A stretch of DNA of 49,245 bases from an uncultured Gluconobacter sp. Lineage in GTDB: Bacteria; Pseudomonadota; Alphaproteobacteria; Acetobacterales; Acetobacteraceae. The notes beneath the pieces are model-generated. The model saw only the letters and a list, made by a program, of their open reading frames with translations, was not told the origin of the DNA and ran no database searches. The translations under genes were made by a program, and so were the position numbers. Below are positions 34,796 through 43,190 of this stretch, piece by piece (the first letter of the stretch is position 1; each line of letters begins with the position of its first letter). The stretch spans positions 1 through 49,245 of the forward strand of contig CALFLO010000105.1 of the NCBI GenBank assembly GCA_937880175.1. The letters run 5' to 3'.

Positions 34796-35395
34796 ATGTC
34801 CGGCGCGCCAGTACGACCTTCACAGCCCTCCCGAAACGATGGCCCGAGCCCCACAACCGGCACCTCGGCCACGCCCGGATTACTGCCGGATGAGAACTGC
34901 TTCGACTGGATTGCCAGCGCCATCGTCCCCCACGAACGTGCCGTTAGAGCCTGGCTCGGCACTGTGCCGCTGCATGGCGTCACACGCGATGACATCATTC
35001 AGGAATGCTATGCCCGCCTTTGCACGGCGAAGCCGCGCGAAATTCAGGACGGCCGGGCTTTCTTCTTCCGCTGCGCCAGAAATCTTGTCATCGAGTACGG
35101 CCGACGCGCCAGACTCCATACCCTGATCCAGCCGGTTCATGACATGGAAGACCAGCTTGCGGATGCCTCGCCGGATCCGGAACAGGTCTATGCCAGCCGG
35201 AAGAAACTCGACTGGCTGAAACAGAAGCTGAACGACATGCCGCAGCCCTACCGCGACACGTTCATCCTTCGAAAACTCTATGACTGCGATCAGGACGACA
35301 TCGCGACCCGGCTTGGCATTTCAAGACGCTCGGTGGAACGACATATCGCAAACGGCCTCGCCTATCTTCTCAAGGCGAGAAGCGACGATTCCTGA
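34796..35395 (+). CDS. ECF sigma factor, FecI-like
   Basis: A 199-aa sigma-70 family factor of the extracytoplasmic function class. Region 2 is at about 45-110 (VTRDDIIQECYARLCTA, AFFFRCARNLVIEYGRRARL) and region 4 at about 140-195 (MPQPYRDTFILRKLYDCDQDDIATRLGIS, then RRSVERHIANGLAYL). The poly-Pro/Ser N-terminus is extra. The start has AAGGA 6 nt upstream. It is followed by a FecR-type anti-sigma gene and is divergent from the STN receptor, so it most likely transcribes the receptor-GH31 operon on a surface signal. Confidence 0.93.
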   Translation: MSGAPVRPSQPSRNDGPSPTTGTSATPGLLPDENCFDWIASAIVPHERAVRAWLGTVPLHGVTRDDIIQECYARLCTAKPREIQDGRAFFFRCARNLVIEYGRRARLHTLIQPVHDMEDQLADASPDPEQVYASRKKLDWLKQKLNDMPQPYRDTFILRKLYDCDQDDIATRLGISRRSVERHIANGLAYLLKARSDDS

Positions 35396-35498
35396 ACATC
35401 ATACGTCCCGTCGGAGTTGTCCCGTGGCCGGACAAATCATAAATGACATTCCATAAATCCGTGGCCAGTCCAAAAGTTGATGCCGAAAGTATCGTTTC

Positions 35499-36461
35499 TT
35501 GCCTGAAGACAGATCCGCAGACAGCACGACACGCGACACAACGGCAGCGTACTGGGTCACACAGCAGGACACCCAGCCGCTTACGGGGAAGGAGCGTCAG
35601 GATTTCGAGGCATGGCTCGCTCAGGATGCGCGCAATCTTGGCGCCTATGTCCGCGCGCAGGCTTTTTTCCGGCACCTGAATTACCAGACATCCCCCTCCC
35701 TGAGCCGCCCACAAACACAGGCTCCTGCTGTTGGCCGCCCGCACCGGACAGCGAAGATTTCGCGACGGCGCTTTCTGCCGCTCGCCGCCGCCTCGATCGG
35801 GGGGCTGATGCTGTGCGATACAGCCCGCGATCAGACTTTCAGCCTCGAACGCGGCCACGAACTTCCCCGCACATATGCATGGCATCAGGGCGTCATCACG
35901 CTGGACGCACTCACGACCGCCTATCTGCCCGAAGCCCCCTCCGGCACCGGGATCGAGATGATCAATGGCCGCCTTGGCGTTCAGCTTCATTCCGGGATCG
36001 TCTCGGTCTCGACAGACACTCTGCGTTTTACGGGAAAAGCGGCGGATTTCGATCTGACACGTTCGCCGCAGGGCCTACGGCTCCAGCACTACGCCGGGAC
36101 CCTGATCTGGCAGACCCCTGAAGGACAGCATCAACTCACCACACCCACAGCCGTTGATTTCATAAAGTCCGGTCGCAGCCTGAAGGCAAACTGCCGCCCG
36201 CTTTCATCAGATGACGTCATCGAACAGACGGCATGGCGGCAGGGAACCCTCGTTCTGAACGACACGACGCTCCAGACTGCGCTGGCCCGGTTTGCGCCCT
36301 ATACGCACCTGCAACTCCTGATCCGTGATCCACATCTTGCGGCCAGCCGCATCTCCGGCAGCTTCGCCCTGGCCACGCCCGAGGATTTCGCACTCTCCAT
36401 CGCCCGCATGATCCGGTGTCGCGTCGAAATCTCGAACAAAGGCATCACTTTTACGGCGTAA
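35499..36461 (+). CDS. FecR-type anti-sigma / sigma regulator
   Basis: A 320-aa protein. The N-terminal DUF4880 segment (TAAYWVTQQDTQPLTGKERQ, FEAWLAQDARNLGAYVRAQAFF) binds the sigma factor in the cytoplasm. One membrane segment follows SRRRFLPLAAASIGGLML (about 87-105). The periplasmic FecR domain follows, and a C-terminal STN-like part (TLQTALARFAPYTHLQLLIRD) ends the protein. The only usable start in frame is a TTG at 35499 with a weak Shine-Dalgarno, since a stop sits at 35478-35480; this N-terminus is uncertain. Receives the signal from the STN domain of the receptor and controls the ECF sigma. Confidence 0.88.
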   Translation: MPEDRSADSTTRDTTAAYWVTQQDTQPLTGKERQDFEAWLAQDARNLGAYVRAQAFFRHLNYQTSPSLSRPQTQAPAVGRPHRTAKISRRRFLPLAAASIGGLMLCDTARDQTFSLERGHELPRTYAWHQGVITLDALTTAYLPEAPSGTGIEMINGRLGVQLHSGIVSVSTDTLRFTGKAADFDLTRSPQGLRLQHYAGTLIWQTPEGQHQLTTPTAVDFIKSGRSLKANCRPLSSDDVIEQTAWRQGTLVLNDTTLQTALARFAPYTHLQLLIRDPHLAASRISGSFALATPEDFALSIARMIRCRVEISNKGITFTA

Positions 36462-36520
36462 TCACGGGGTCATGACGCCAGCCCCGGTGAAGAGACGGCC
36501 CACACGATAGAAACCCGGCT

Positions 36521-36540
36521 ATGTTTCCGACTTGAAACAT
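36521..36540. promoter_or_regulatory. Inverted repeat upstream of the OmpR-type regulator gene
   Basis: ATGTTTC (36521-36527) and GAAACAT (36534-36540) are exact reverse complements with 6 nt between. The dyad centre is about 62 bp before the regulator start. A related, imperfect element (ATGTTTCA...TGAGACA, 38700-38727) lies upstream of the lipoprotein gene. It may be a transcription-factor site, possibly autoregulatory. Confidence 0.4.
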
Positions 36541-36592
36541 GTTGTCCTGCCCAGACATCATATCACGCACTCCACCATGCTATGATCGGCAG

Positions 36593-37315
36593 ATGACCCC
36601 CATGCCTCATCTCCTCATTGTCGATGACGATCAGGACATCCTGACGCTCCTGACCAGCTTTCTGCAAAGACACAACTATCGCGTCTCCGTGGCCGAAGAC
36701 GGCGAGGCCATGTTCGGGATTCTCCAGACACAGAGCATCAATCTCGTCATTCTCGATATCATGCTCCGCAATGAAGACGGCTTCAGCCTGTGCAGGCGGC
36801 TGCGGGCCTCCTCGAAAATCCCGGTGATCATGCTCTCCGCCATGGCCGATCATACGGATCGCGTGGTGGGGCTGGAAATCGGGGCCGATGATTATCTGAC
36901 CAAACCCTTCGACCAGCGCGAGCTCCTTGCCCGCGTCAAAGCCGTCCTCCGACGCACGGCGGAACCCGCCCCGGTGACATGCCGCATCCCGACGCGCCCC
37001 GTGCTGAAGTTCGGGGACTGGCAGCTCGATGTCGCCCGCCGCGAACTCCGCTCGGCCGATAACTCGCTCGTCCTGCTGTCCAGCGGCGAATTCGATCTGC
37101 TGCTGTCTTTCGTCGAACACCCAAGGCGCGTCTTGACGCGCGACCAGCTCATGGACATGGCGCGCGGCCCGGACCATGCCGCTTTTGATCGCAGCATCGA
37201 CGTTCAGGTCAGCCGTCTGCGCCACAAGCTGGAAAACGACCCCAAAAACCCCGCCCTGATCCGTACGGTCCGCAATGGGGGCTATATTTTCGAAACGACG
37301 GTGACCCGACTGTGA
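36593..37315 (+). CDS. OmpR-family response regulator
   Basis: A 240-aa response regulator. The receiver domain has the acidic IVDDDQD, phospho-acceptor Asp55 in LVILDIML, and KPFD at the conserved lysine. The C-terminal winged helix has LLSSGEFDLLLSFVEHPRRV, DRSIDVQVSRLRHKLE and IRTVRNGGYIF. The ATG at 36593 (MTPMPHLLIVDDD) is preferred; a second Met is 3 codons on. The stop overlaps the kinase GTG by 4 bp. The regulon is unknown; the neighbouring lipoprotein gene is a candidate. Confidence 0.94.
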   Translation: MTPMPHLLIVDDDQDILTLLTSFLQRHNYRVSVAEDGEAMFGILQTQSINLVILDIMLRNEDGFSLCRRLRASSKIPVIMLSAMADHTDRVVGLEIGADDYLTKPFDQRELLARVKAVLRRTAEPAPVTCRIPTRPVLKFGDWQLDVARRELRSADNSLVLLSSGEFDLLLSFVEHPRRVLTRDQLMDMARGPDHAAFDRSIDVQVSRLRHKLENDPKNPALIRTVRNGGYIFETTVTRL

Positions 37316-38691
37316 AACGCCCGTTCTTTATGGAAGACACGATCGCAAGACGGCTCGTCGTCACCGTCACACTCTCGGCCGCCGTCACGCTCGTTCTCCT
37401 GGAACTGTTTTTCACCTTTGGCGGAAAATGGGCCAAGCCGGACATTCAGGAAGCCGGGGTGGTCAGTCAGGTCGGCGCTGTCATACGGATCGTGGGGGCG
37501 GCCCCCGCCGCGGACCGGAAGATTCTGGCGCAGGCCGCCAATACCGACGAGATTCATTTCGCCTGGTATGCTCCCGGTTCCCCACAGGCGCTGGTTCTGC
37601 AGAACGGCCATTACAGCCCCGATGAAATCTCCGAAGGCTGGCGGTTCCTGCAACCCTATCTGCGGCAACATCCCGACCGGATGGTCGTATTTCAGGAAAA
37701 CAACCCCGTCTCCCGCGCGGCCGGTCTTCCCTACGACAGATCCCGCTTCGACGACGCCTATTTTGCCGGGCTCGAACTGGATGATGGAAGCTGGATCCTG
37801 TGCGTTGCCCTGCACCGGTTCTGGGGCCTGTATGCGTTCGAACGGTTCTGCCTTCAGTTCGTGATGTTCAGCCTGTGGGTCATCGCCGTCTCCCTCATCG
37901 CGTCCCGTCAGCTTTCGCGCCCGATCGAACATCTGGCAGACGGCGTCCGCAGTCTCGGCCTTCAGCCCCGTTCGGCGCGGCTGGAGCAGGACGGCCCGCA
38001 TGAAATCCGGCTGGTCGCGGAAACCATCAACGGCATGCAGGCCCAGATCCAGCAGTTCATCGAATATCGCACCACCATGCTGGCTGCCATTTCCCATGAC
38101 CTGCGCACGCCCCTGACGCGCATCCGTCTGCGCGGTGAGTTCATCGACTGCCCGGAGCAGCAGAAAAACCTGTTCCGGGATGTGGACGAAATGCAGGCCA
38201 TGATCGACGGCGCCCTGTCCTTCTTCCGCAACGACGCCTCGCGCGAAGACAGCATCATGTTCGACCTGCCGGGCCTCCTGCAAACCATCGCGAACGACTA
38301 CTGCGATCAGGGCTTTGCCGTGGAATATCACGGCCCGGCGAAAGCGGGTTATGTCGGCCAGCTCTATGCCATGAAACGCGTTCTCTCCAATCTTGTTGAA
38401 AACGCCATCAAATACGCAACGCCGCCAACCATTACCCTGCAGACACAGACTGACGGCAGTTACCTGATCTTCATCCGAGACAACGGACCCGGTATCCCGG
38501 AAAACTCCCTGTCCGAAGTCTTCGAACCCTATTTCCGGCTCGACAAATCCCGCAACCGCCAGACAGGCGGTGTCGGTCTGGGACTGACATCAGCGCAAAC
38601 GATCGTCCGATCCAATGGTGGCGACATCACCATGGTCAATCGCCCCGAAGGGGGGCTCGAAGTCCGGATTTATCTGCCGAAAATCCTGTAA
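37312..38691 (+). CDS. EnvZ-like sensor histidine kinase
   Basis: A 459-aa membrane kinase. TM1 is at about 13-36 and TM2 at about 181-199, enclosing a periplasmic domain of about 145 residues. A HAMP linker follows (SRQLSRPIEHLADGV), then HisKA with MLAAISHDLRTPLTRIRLR (His262). The ATPase domain has NLVENAIKYA, DNGPGIP and GGVGLGL. It starts at a GTG that overlaps the regulator stop. The periplasmic domain has no motif I recognise, so the stimulus is open. Confidence 0.94.
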   Translation: MKRPFFMEDTIARRLVVTVTLSAAVTLVLLELFFTFGGKWAKPDIQEAGVVSQVGAVIRIVGAAPAADRKILAQAANTDEIHFAWYAPGSPQALVLQNGHYSPDEISEGWRFLQPYLRQHPDRMVVFQENNPVSRAAGLPYDRSRFDDAYFAGLELDDGSWILCVALHRFWGLYAFERFCLQFVMFSLWVIAVSLIASRQLSRPIEHLADGVRSLGLQPRSARLEQDGPHEIRLVAETINGMQAQIQQFIEYRTTMLAAISHDLRTPLTRIRLRGEFIDCPEQQKNLFRDVDEMQAMIDGALSFFRNDASREDSIMFDLPGLLQTIANDYCDQGFAVEYHGPAKAGYVGQLYAMKRVLSNLVENAIKYATPPTITLQTQTDGSYLIFIRDNGPGIPENSLSEVFEPYFRLDKSRNRQTGGVGLGLTSAQTIVRSNGGDITMVNRPEGGLEVRIYLPKIL

Positions 38692-38837
38692 AAATCCACA
38701 TGTTTCAGAACTGGCATATTTGAGACACACGCTGGAAAAAGACGACCCGTAAAGTGGCTCCAACACGCAGCGCCTCACACGAACAGAGGCGCTGCACCTT
38801 CCAGACCAACCCTCTTTTTCGGAAAAGAGCCACACGC

Positions 38838-39593
38838 ATGACCCCTTCGCCATTCCACGCTCAGTCCTCCAGGTCGTCCCGTATCCTGCCTGTCGCACCA
38901 ATGCTGATCTCCTGCGCTTTCATTTTCTCCCTGACGGGCTGCGCAGGCCAGAAAACCACCCAGACAGGTTTCATCCCCAAAGACACCTACGGGCAGATGA
39001 CACACCAGAAAAATCATACGGATGATCTGGTCTATGTCTCCCCGAAGATCGACACCACGAAATACCGCTTCATCGTCATCGATCCCGTCGTCTGGCATCC
39101 CGTGGCCAAGGCTCCCAAGCTGAACGCAAAGGCGGAAGCCCGGATGACCGCGGCGTTCCATGACTCACTCACCAAATCCCTGTCGCACGACTTCCAGATC
39201 GTAACGCCGGAAGAGTGCGGCACGACCTGCGAGAACACGATCCGCGTCCGCGCGGCCATTACCAATATCCGCCGCAGCAAATGGTACTATAACGCCATTC
39301 CCGTCGTCGCCGGATTTGCCGCAGGCGCCGCAGGCGGCGGCATGCCCCCGATCCCGCCGCCCTTCCCCGGTGGCGCCAGTGAAGAACTTGTCGCCACGGA
39401 TGCCGTTACGGGGGAAACCCTGATCGCAGTAGCGACTTATAACAACGGGATGCCCTGGAACGCACTGGGTCAGTGGCTCCCCTACGCTCACGCAAAGCGG
39501 GCCTTCCGCCTCGCATCCGAACTGATGGACGAAGAGTTCCACAAGATCAAAAAGACCGAGACGACACAGCTCGCCTCCCAGAAACCTTCGTAA
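38838..39593 (+). CDS. DUF3313-like lipoprotein
   Basis: A 251-aa probable outer-membrane lipoprotein. A hydrophobic signal (about 15-37) ends in the lipobox LTGC, with the lipidated Cys at about 38. The mature part resembles DUF3313 lipoproteins: YRFIVIDPVVWHP, AAFHDSLTKSLSHDFQIV, IRVRAAITNIRRSKWYYNAIPVV and ELVATDAVTGETLIAVATY. A Gly/Pro-rich loop is inserted before that last block. The start at 38838 places the signal peptide correctly; the frame is open from 38754. It follows the two-component system on the same strand after 146 bp. Function unknown. Confidence 0.82.
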   Translation: MTPSPFHAQSSRSSRILPVAPMLISCAFIFSLTGCAGQKTTQTGFIPKDTYGQMTHQKNHTDDLVYVSPKIDTTKYRFIVIDPVVWHPVAKAPKLNAKAEARMTAAFHDSLTKSLSHDFQIVTPEECGTTCENTIRVRAAITNIRRSKWYYNAIPVVAGFAAGAAGGGMPPIPPPFPGGASEELVATDAVTGETLIAVATYNNGMPWNALGQWLPYAHAKRAFRLASELMDEEFHKIKKTETTQLASQKPS

Positions 39594-39621
39594 CCCTTCA
39601 GGAAAATAGGAGTATCGATCG

Positions 39622-39771
39622 ATGGGACGGTTAAGAACCCAGATCCGCAAAAACTGGCCTCTTCTGGGTCTTGTCGTGAACCGGTCGATCCTCAATGCGC
39701 TTGAGGTCTACCTTCCCCTGACGATCCAACTGGTCGCCAGCCGGACTGAACGGAAGACACGGGCACTCTAA
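39622..39771 (+). CDS. Hypothetical 49-residue basic protein
   Basis: A short ORF that begins MGRLRTQIRKNW and ends RTERKTRAL, with a hydrophobic middle (PLLGLVVNRSILNALEVYLP). AGGAG (39608-39612) lies 9 nt before the ATG, a good ribosome-binding site. It lies 28 bp after the lipoprotein gene on the same strand. I recognise no family; it could be a small membrane-associated protein or chance. Confidence 0.45.
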   Translation: MGRLRTQIRKNWPLLGLVVNRSILNALEVYLPLTIQLVASRTERKTRAL

Positions 39772-39993
39772 CTCAGGCAATTTCCGGATTATCGGAGAAA
39801 GATCGGTACGAATAACATGTCTGACCGGGACAGATCATGTGTTGCGGATTACACCCGCAATACAGTCTCCTTCAGCCATGCTACAGGACCAGCGTCAGTT
39901 TTTGACCGACGCCCACTTTCTCCCCTGTGCAGATCAGCATATCTTTCCCGCTCTTCACTGCTGATTTCACGTCCACGGAAAGCCACGCCCTCA
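39772..39993 (+). other. Gap between the 49-aa ORF and the AI-2E family gene
   Basis: About 220 bp. The frame of the downstream gene is open from 39817, but the 59 residues it would add are polar, rich in Arg and Ser, and unlike the family, so I treat them as untranslated. No terminator or promoter stands out. Confidence 0.5.
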
Positions 39994-41091
39994 ATGCCAG
40001 ACCTTTTCCAGAACGGCTCGCAGGACAATACCCGGTCCGTTCTGGTTGCCCTGCTGGCAAGCGGCATCGTCATCAGCGCGATCTGGATCCTCAAGCCGTT
40101 CCTCCCCGCCACGATCTGGGCTGTCACGATCGCGGTCACCACATGGCCCATGCTGAGACGGCTTCAGACGTTCGTCGGCAACAGCCGCCGGGCGGCCGTT
40201 TCCCTCACCATCCTGATTGCGATGCTGGTCTTCATCCTGCCGCTCTGGCTCGCCATCACGACGGTTTCCAGCCATTTCGGCGATATCATCGCGCTGGTCT
40301 CCTCGTCTTCCACCCTCCATATCCCCGATGAGCCGCAGTGGCTCGCCCGTCTCCCGTTGATCGGCCCGCATATCGCGCCCTTCTGGGACCGCGTGCAGCA
40401 CATGCAGTTCCCCGAGATGGTCCGGCAGGTCATCCCCGCTCCGGAAACCCTGATCCACACGTTTCTGGCTTATGCGGGCAGTTTCAGCATTCTGGCCCTT
40501 CAGTTCGTGCTCACGCTGGTCATCCTCGGCGTGCTCCTCATGCGCGCGGAATCAGCAATCGCCGTTGCGGACACGCTCGTCACCATTCTGGCCGGCAATC
40601 GCGGCAAGGAAATGCTTCAGCTTGCCGCCTATACGATCCGAGGCGTAGCCTTTGGCGTAACCGTCACGGCCGTTGTTGAATCCGCCGTAGCCGGTATCGG
40701 ACTGAAACTCGCAGGCGCGCCCTGGGTCAGTATTCTCACGGCCGTCACCTTCATGGTCTGCCTACTGCAAGCCGGTCCGGGCCTCACGCTGATCCCAGCC
40801 GTGATCTGGGTCTATTTTGATCGGGGGCTCGCACCCGCAGCCCTCCTGCTCGTCGTGACCATCATCACGATTGTCATCGACAACGTCCTGCGCCCGTTCC
40901 TGATCCGCAAACAGGCCGACATCCCACTCATTCTCATCATGCTCGGCGTCATTGGCGGACTTGGCGGCCTGGGACTGGTCGGCATTTTCATCGGCCCGCT
41001 GATTCTGTCCGTGGCCTATACGCTGACCAAAAGCTGGATCAGCGACTCCCGTCAGAAAACCCCGACCGTTTCCACACCGCTGGACTCCTGA
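39994..41091 (+). CDS. AI-2E family (PerM/TqsA-type) membrane protein
   Basis: A 365-aa inner-membrane protein with about eight hydrophobic segments in the AI-2E family pattern. Two to three TMs come first (VLVALLASGIVISAIWILKPFLPATIWAVTI is one such stretch split by short turns), then an amphipathic middle, then a C-terminal cluster with VIDNVLRPFLIRKQADIP and IGGLGGLGLVGIFIGPLIL. Members move solutes or autoinducer-2, or act as Na+/H+ antiporters; the role here is unknown. The start at 39994 (MPDLFQNGSQDN) is chosen for family length. It ends 4 bp before the convergent LysR gene. Confidence 0.88.
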   Translation: MPDLFQNGSQDNTRSVLVALLASGIVISAIWILKPFLPATIWAVTIAVTTWPMLRRLQTFVGNSRRAAVSLTILIAMLVFILPLWLAITTVSSHFGDIIALVSSSSTLHIPDEPQWLARLPLIGPHIAPFWDRVQHMQFPEMVRQVIPAPETLIHTFLAYAGSFSILALQFVLTLVILGVLLMRAESAIAVADTLVTILAGNRGKEMLQLAAYTIRGVAFGVTVTAVVESAVAGIGLKLAGAPWVSILTAVTFMVCLLQAGPGLTLIPAVIWVYFDRGLAPAALLLVVTIITIVIDNVLRPFLIRKQADIPLILIMLGVIGGLGGLGLVGIFIGPLILSVAYTLTKSWISDSRQKTPTVSTPLDS

Positions 41092-41095
41092 ACCC

Positions 41096-42022
41096 TTACT
41101 CCGACGCGGCCACTCCATAGGCCTGACGGATCCGGCGGGCCTGATGAATGAAATACAGCTTGGCCCCCGTCATCCGGACCGAGCGGAACACCAGATAAAG
41201 CGGTGCCGTCAGAGCCGTGCGCGAAGATAGCGGAATATAGACCACCTGCCCGGCATGATGCTGCTGCATGGACTGCGGCACGAGTGAAATGCCCAATCCT
41301 CCCGCCACAAGGTTCAGCGCGGCCAGAAGCTGCGGCCCTTTCTGGCGAATGCGGGGCGTAAAACCTGCGCCCAGACAGGCATCGACGATCGTCTTGTAAA
41401 GGCCATTATTGTACTGACTCTGATACAGGATGAAGTCCTCGTCCTCGAGTTCAGCCAGTTTCAGGCCCCCAGCTAGAGCCTCTTTCGCCAGCCTGTGCGT
41501 CCGGGGAACCGCCACAACCATCGGCTCTTCCACAATCAGTTCGACCACCACATCCGACACATAGGGAATGGACGTCCGGACGAAAGCGACATCCACGGTA
41601 TCTTCCCGCAACGCTCCCAGAAGCTGGCTGGAATTGCCTTCCGTCAGCGTGAGCCCCACATCCGGCCAGGTTTCGCGAAACTGCCCCAGCAGGTCAGGCA
41701 GGCTGGGATGACAGAGCGCGGAGTTGGTGAACCCGATTGACAGTTCCCCAGCCTCGCCGCGCACGATCCGCCTCACGTCTTCAACGGTCTCATCCATACG
41801 CGCGATGACATCATACGCCCCCTTGAGCATGCTGCGCCCCGCCGAGGTCAGACGCATCCCACGGGCATGCCGTTCAAACAGCTGCACCCCAAGGTCCTGT
41901 TCCATACCCTTGAGCAGCCGGGTCAGCGGCGGCTGCTGGATCCCGAGGCGCTCGGCAGCGCGGGTCAGGTTGCGCTCCTCAGCGATGGCGATGACGGCAT
42001 GGAGATGTCTGAGTTCGATCAT
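41096..42022 (-). CDS. LysR-family transcriptional regulator, divergent from icd-acnA
   Basis: A 308-aa LysR regulator. The N-terminal winged helix (MIELRHLHAVIAIAEERNLT, RAAERLGIQQPPLTRLLKGME, DLGVQLFERHARGMRLT) is followed by an effector domain with GELSIGFTNSALCHPSLPDLL, resembling the BenM/CbnR group. It diverges from icd across a 112-bp region that holds a perfect T-N11-A palindrome 3 bp from its own start. Control of icd-acnA and of itself by a central-metabolism effector is therefore likely. The effector is not known. Confidence 0.92.
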   Translation of the reverse strand: MIELRHLHAVIAIAEERNLTRAAERLGIQQPPLTRLLKGMEQDLGVQLFERHARGMRLTSAGRSMLKGAYDVIARMDETVEDVRRIVRGEAGELSIGFTNSALCHPSLPDLLGQFRETWPDVGLTLTEGNSSQLLGALREDTVDVAFVRTSIPYVSDVVVELIVEEPMVVAVPRTHRLAKEALAGGLKLAELEDEDFILYQSQYNNGLYKTIVDACLGAGFTPRIRQKGPQLLAALNLVAGGLGISLVPQSMQQHHAGQVVYIPLSSRTALTAPLYLVFRSVRMTGAKLYFIHQARRIRQAYGVAASE

Positions 42023-42024
42023 TC

Positions 42025-42041
42025 CATACCTTTAAGGTATG
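42025..42041. promoter_or_regulatory. LysR-type operator palindrome (T-N11-A)
   Basis: CATACCTT-T-AAGGTATG: two 8-bp arms in exact inverted repeat around one base, containing T-N11-A. It ends 3 bp from the LysR start codon, so regulator binding would block its own transcription or translation start. It lies about 100 bp upstream of icd. Confidence 0.7.
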
Positions 42042-42059
42042 ATGAAACCTTGTCGCAAA

Positions 42060-42075
42060 CATTGGTTCGCCAATG
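42060..42075. promoter_or_regulatory. Second dyad in the LysR-icd intergenic region
   Basis: CATTGG-TTCG-CCAATG, 6-bp exact arms with a 4-nt centre, 60 bp before the icd start. Could be a second protein site or an RNA hairpin with a TTCG loop in the icd leader. Confidence 0.4.
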
Positions 42076-42134
42076 AAACCCCTCTAAGGTCCCCCGCGTC
42101 ACAGACACATCCCTTGACCCGACAGGAACGCGCC

Positions 42135-43157
42135 ATGACCAAGACCATTCCCGCCACACTCATCGCCGGTGACGGAATTGGCCCGGAAATCATGCAGTCG
42201 GTCACGACCGTCATGGACGCTCTGGATGCCCCGTTCCTCTGGGATCACCAGAGCGCAGGCGTAGGCGCGTTCGACCAGCACGGCACGGCCCTTCCCGAGG
42301 CCACGCTCGACAGCATCCGCCGCACCGGCCTCGTTTTGAAGGGCCCGCTGACCACCCCCGTCGGCAAGGGCTTCCGCTCTATTAACGTCACACTGCGTCA
42401 GGCCTTCGACCTGTATGCCAATGTCCGTCCGACCCAGACGATCGTGCCTGGCGGACGGTATGAGAACGTCGATCTGGTCGTGATCCGCGAGAACATCGAA
42501 GGCCTGTATGCCGCGATGGAGCATTACATGGCCGTGGACGGGGACCCCGAAGCCGTGGCCTATGGCGCCGGGTTCAATACCCGCGCCGAATGCAACCGGA
42601 TCGTCCGCTTCGCCTTCGAATACGCCGTAAAGAACAACCGCAAGAAGGTGACGCTCGTCCACAAGGCGAACATCCTGAAAATCCTCAGCGGCCTGTTCCT
42701 GCATGAAGGCCGAAAAGTGGCTGCGGAATATGAGGGCCGCGTGGCGCTGGAAGAGCGCATCGTTGACGCCTGCGCGATGGAGCTTGTGATCCGCCCCGAG
42801 AATTACGACGTTATCGTCACGACCAATCTGTTCGGCGATATCCTGTCCGATCTGACGGCGGGTCTCGTAGGGGGCCTGGGTATGGCGCCGGGCGCGAATA
42901 TCGGCGAGAAAATGGGAATCTTCGAGGCCGTGCATGGCTCCGCGCCCGACATCGCCGGACAGGGCATCGCCAATCCGCTGGCCCTGATGATGGCAGGCAG
43001 CATGATGCTCGCCCATGTCGGACGGCAGGACCTGTCCCAGCGGCTGGACGGTGGCATGAAGCAGATCCTTCAGGTCGAAGGCCTCCGGACCCGCGATCTG
43101 GGCGGCAAGGCCACCACGCATGACGTGACGCAGGCCCTTCTGCGCGCCATCCAGTAA
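42135..43157 (+). CDS. icd: Isocitrate dehydrogenase, NAD-dependent type
   Basis: A 340-aa decarboxylating dehydrogenase converting isocitrate to 2-oxoglutarate. It has the IDH/IMDH signature (LIAGDGIGPEI), LKGPLTTPVGKGFRSINVTLR, ENIEGLYA, and YDVIVTTNLFGDILSD with metal-binding aspartates. At the cofactor site, HGSAPDIAGQGIANP has Asp-Ile where the NADP-specific E. coli enzyme has Lys-Tyr, indicating NAD. The length matches the short NAD-IDH group. Start at 42135 (MTKTIPATLIAGDG). First gene of icd-acnA (33-bp gap). Confidence 0.93.
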   Translation: MTKTIPATLIAGDGIGPEIMQSVTTVMDALDAPFLWDHQSAGVGAFDQHGTALPEATLDSIRRTGLVLKGPLTTPVGKGFRSINVTLRQAFDLYANVRPTQTIVPGGRYENVDLVVIRENIEGLYAAMEHYMAVDGDPEAVAYGAGFNTRAECNRIVRFAFEYAVKNNRKKVTLVHKANILKILSGLFLHEGRKVAAEYEGRVALEERIVDACAMELVIRPENYDVIVTTNLFGDILSDLTAGLVGGLGMAPGANIGEKMGIFEAVHGSAPDIAGQGIANPLALMMAGSMMLAHVGRQDLSQRLDGGMKQILQVEGLRTRDLGGKATTHDVTQALLRAIQ

Positions 43158-43190
43158 TCTCCTGACAGCCCTCCAAGGAACATTCCCATC

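Noticed and set aside
35443..35679. ORF overlapping the start of fecR in another frame
   Set aside because: Its translation is Arg/Ser-rich and unlike any family, while the overlapping fecR frame has the DUF4880 motifs.
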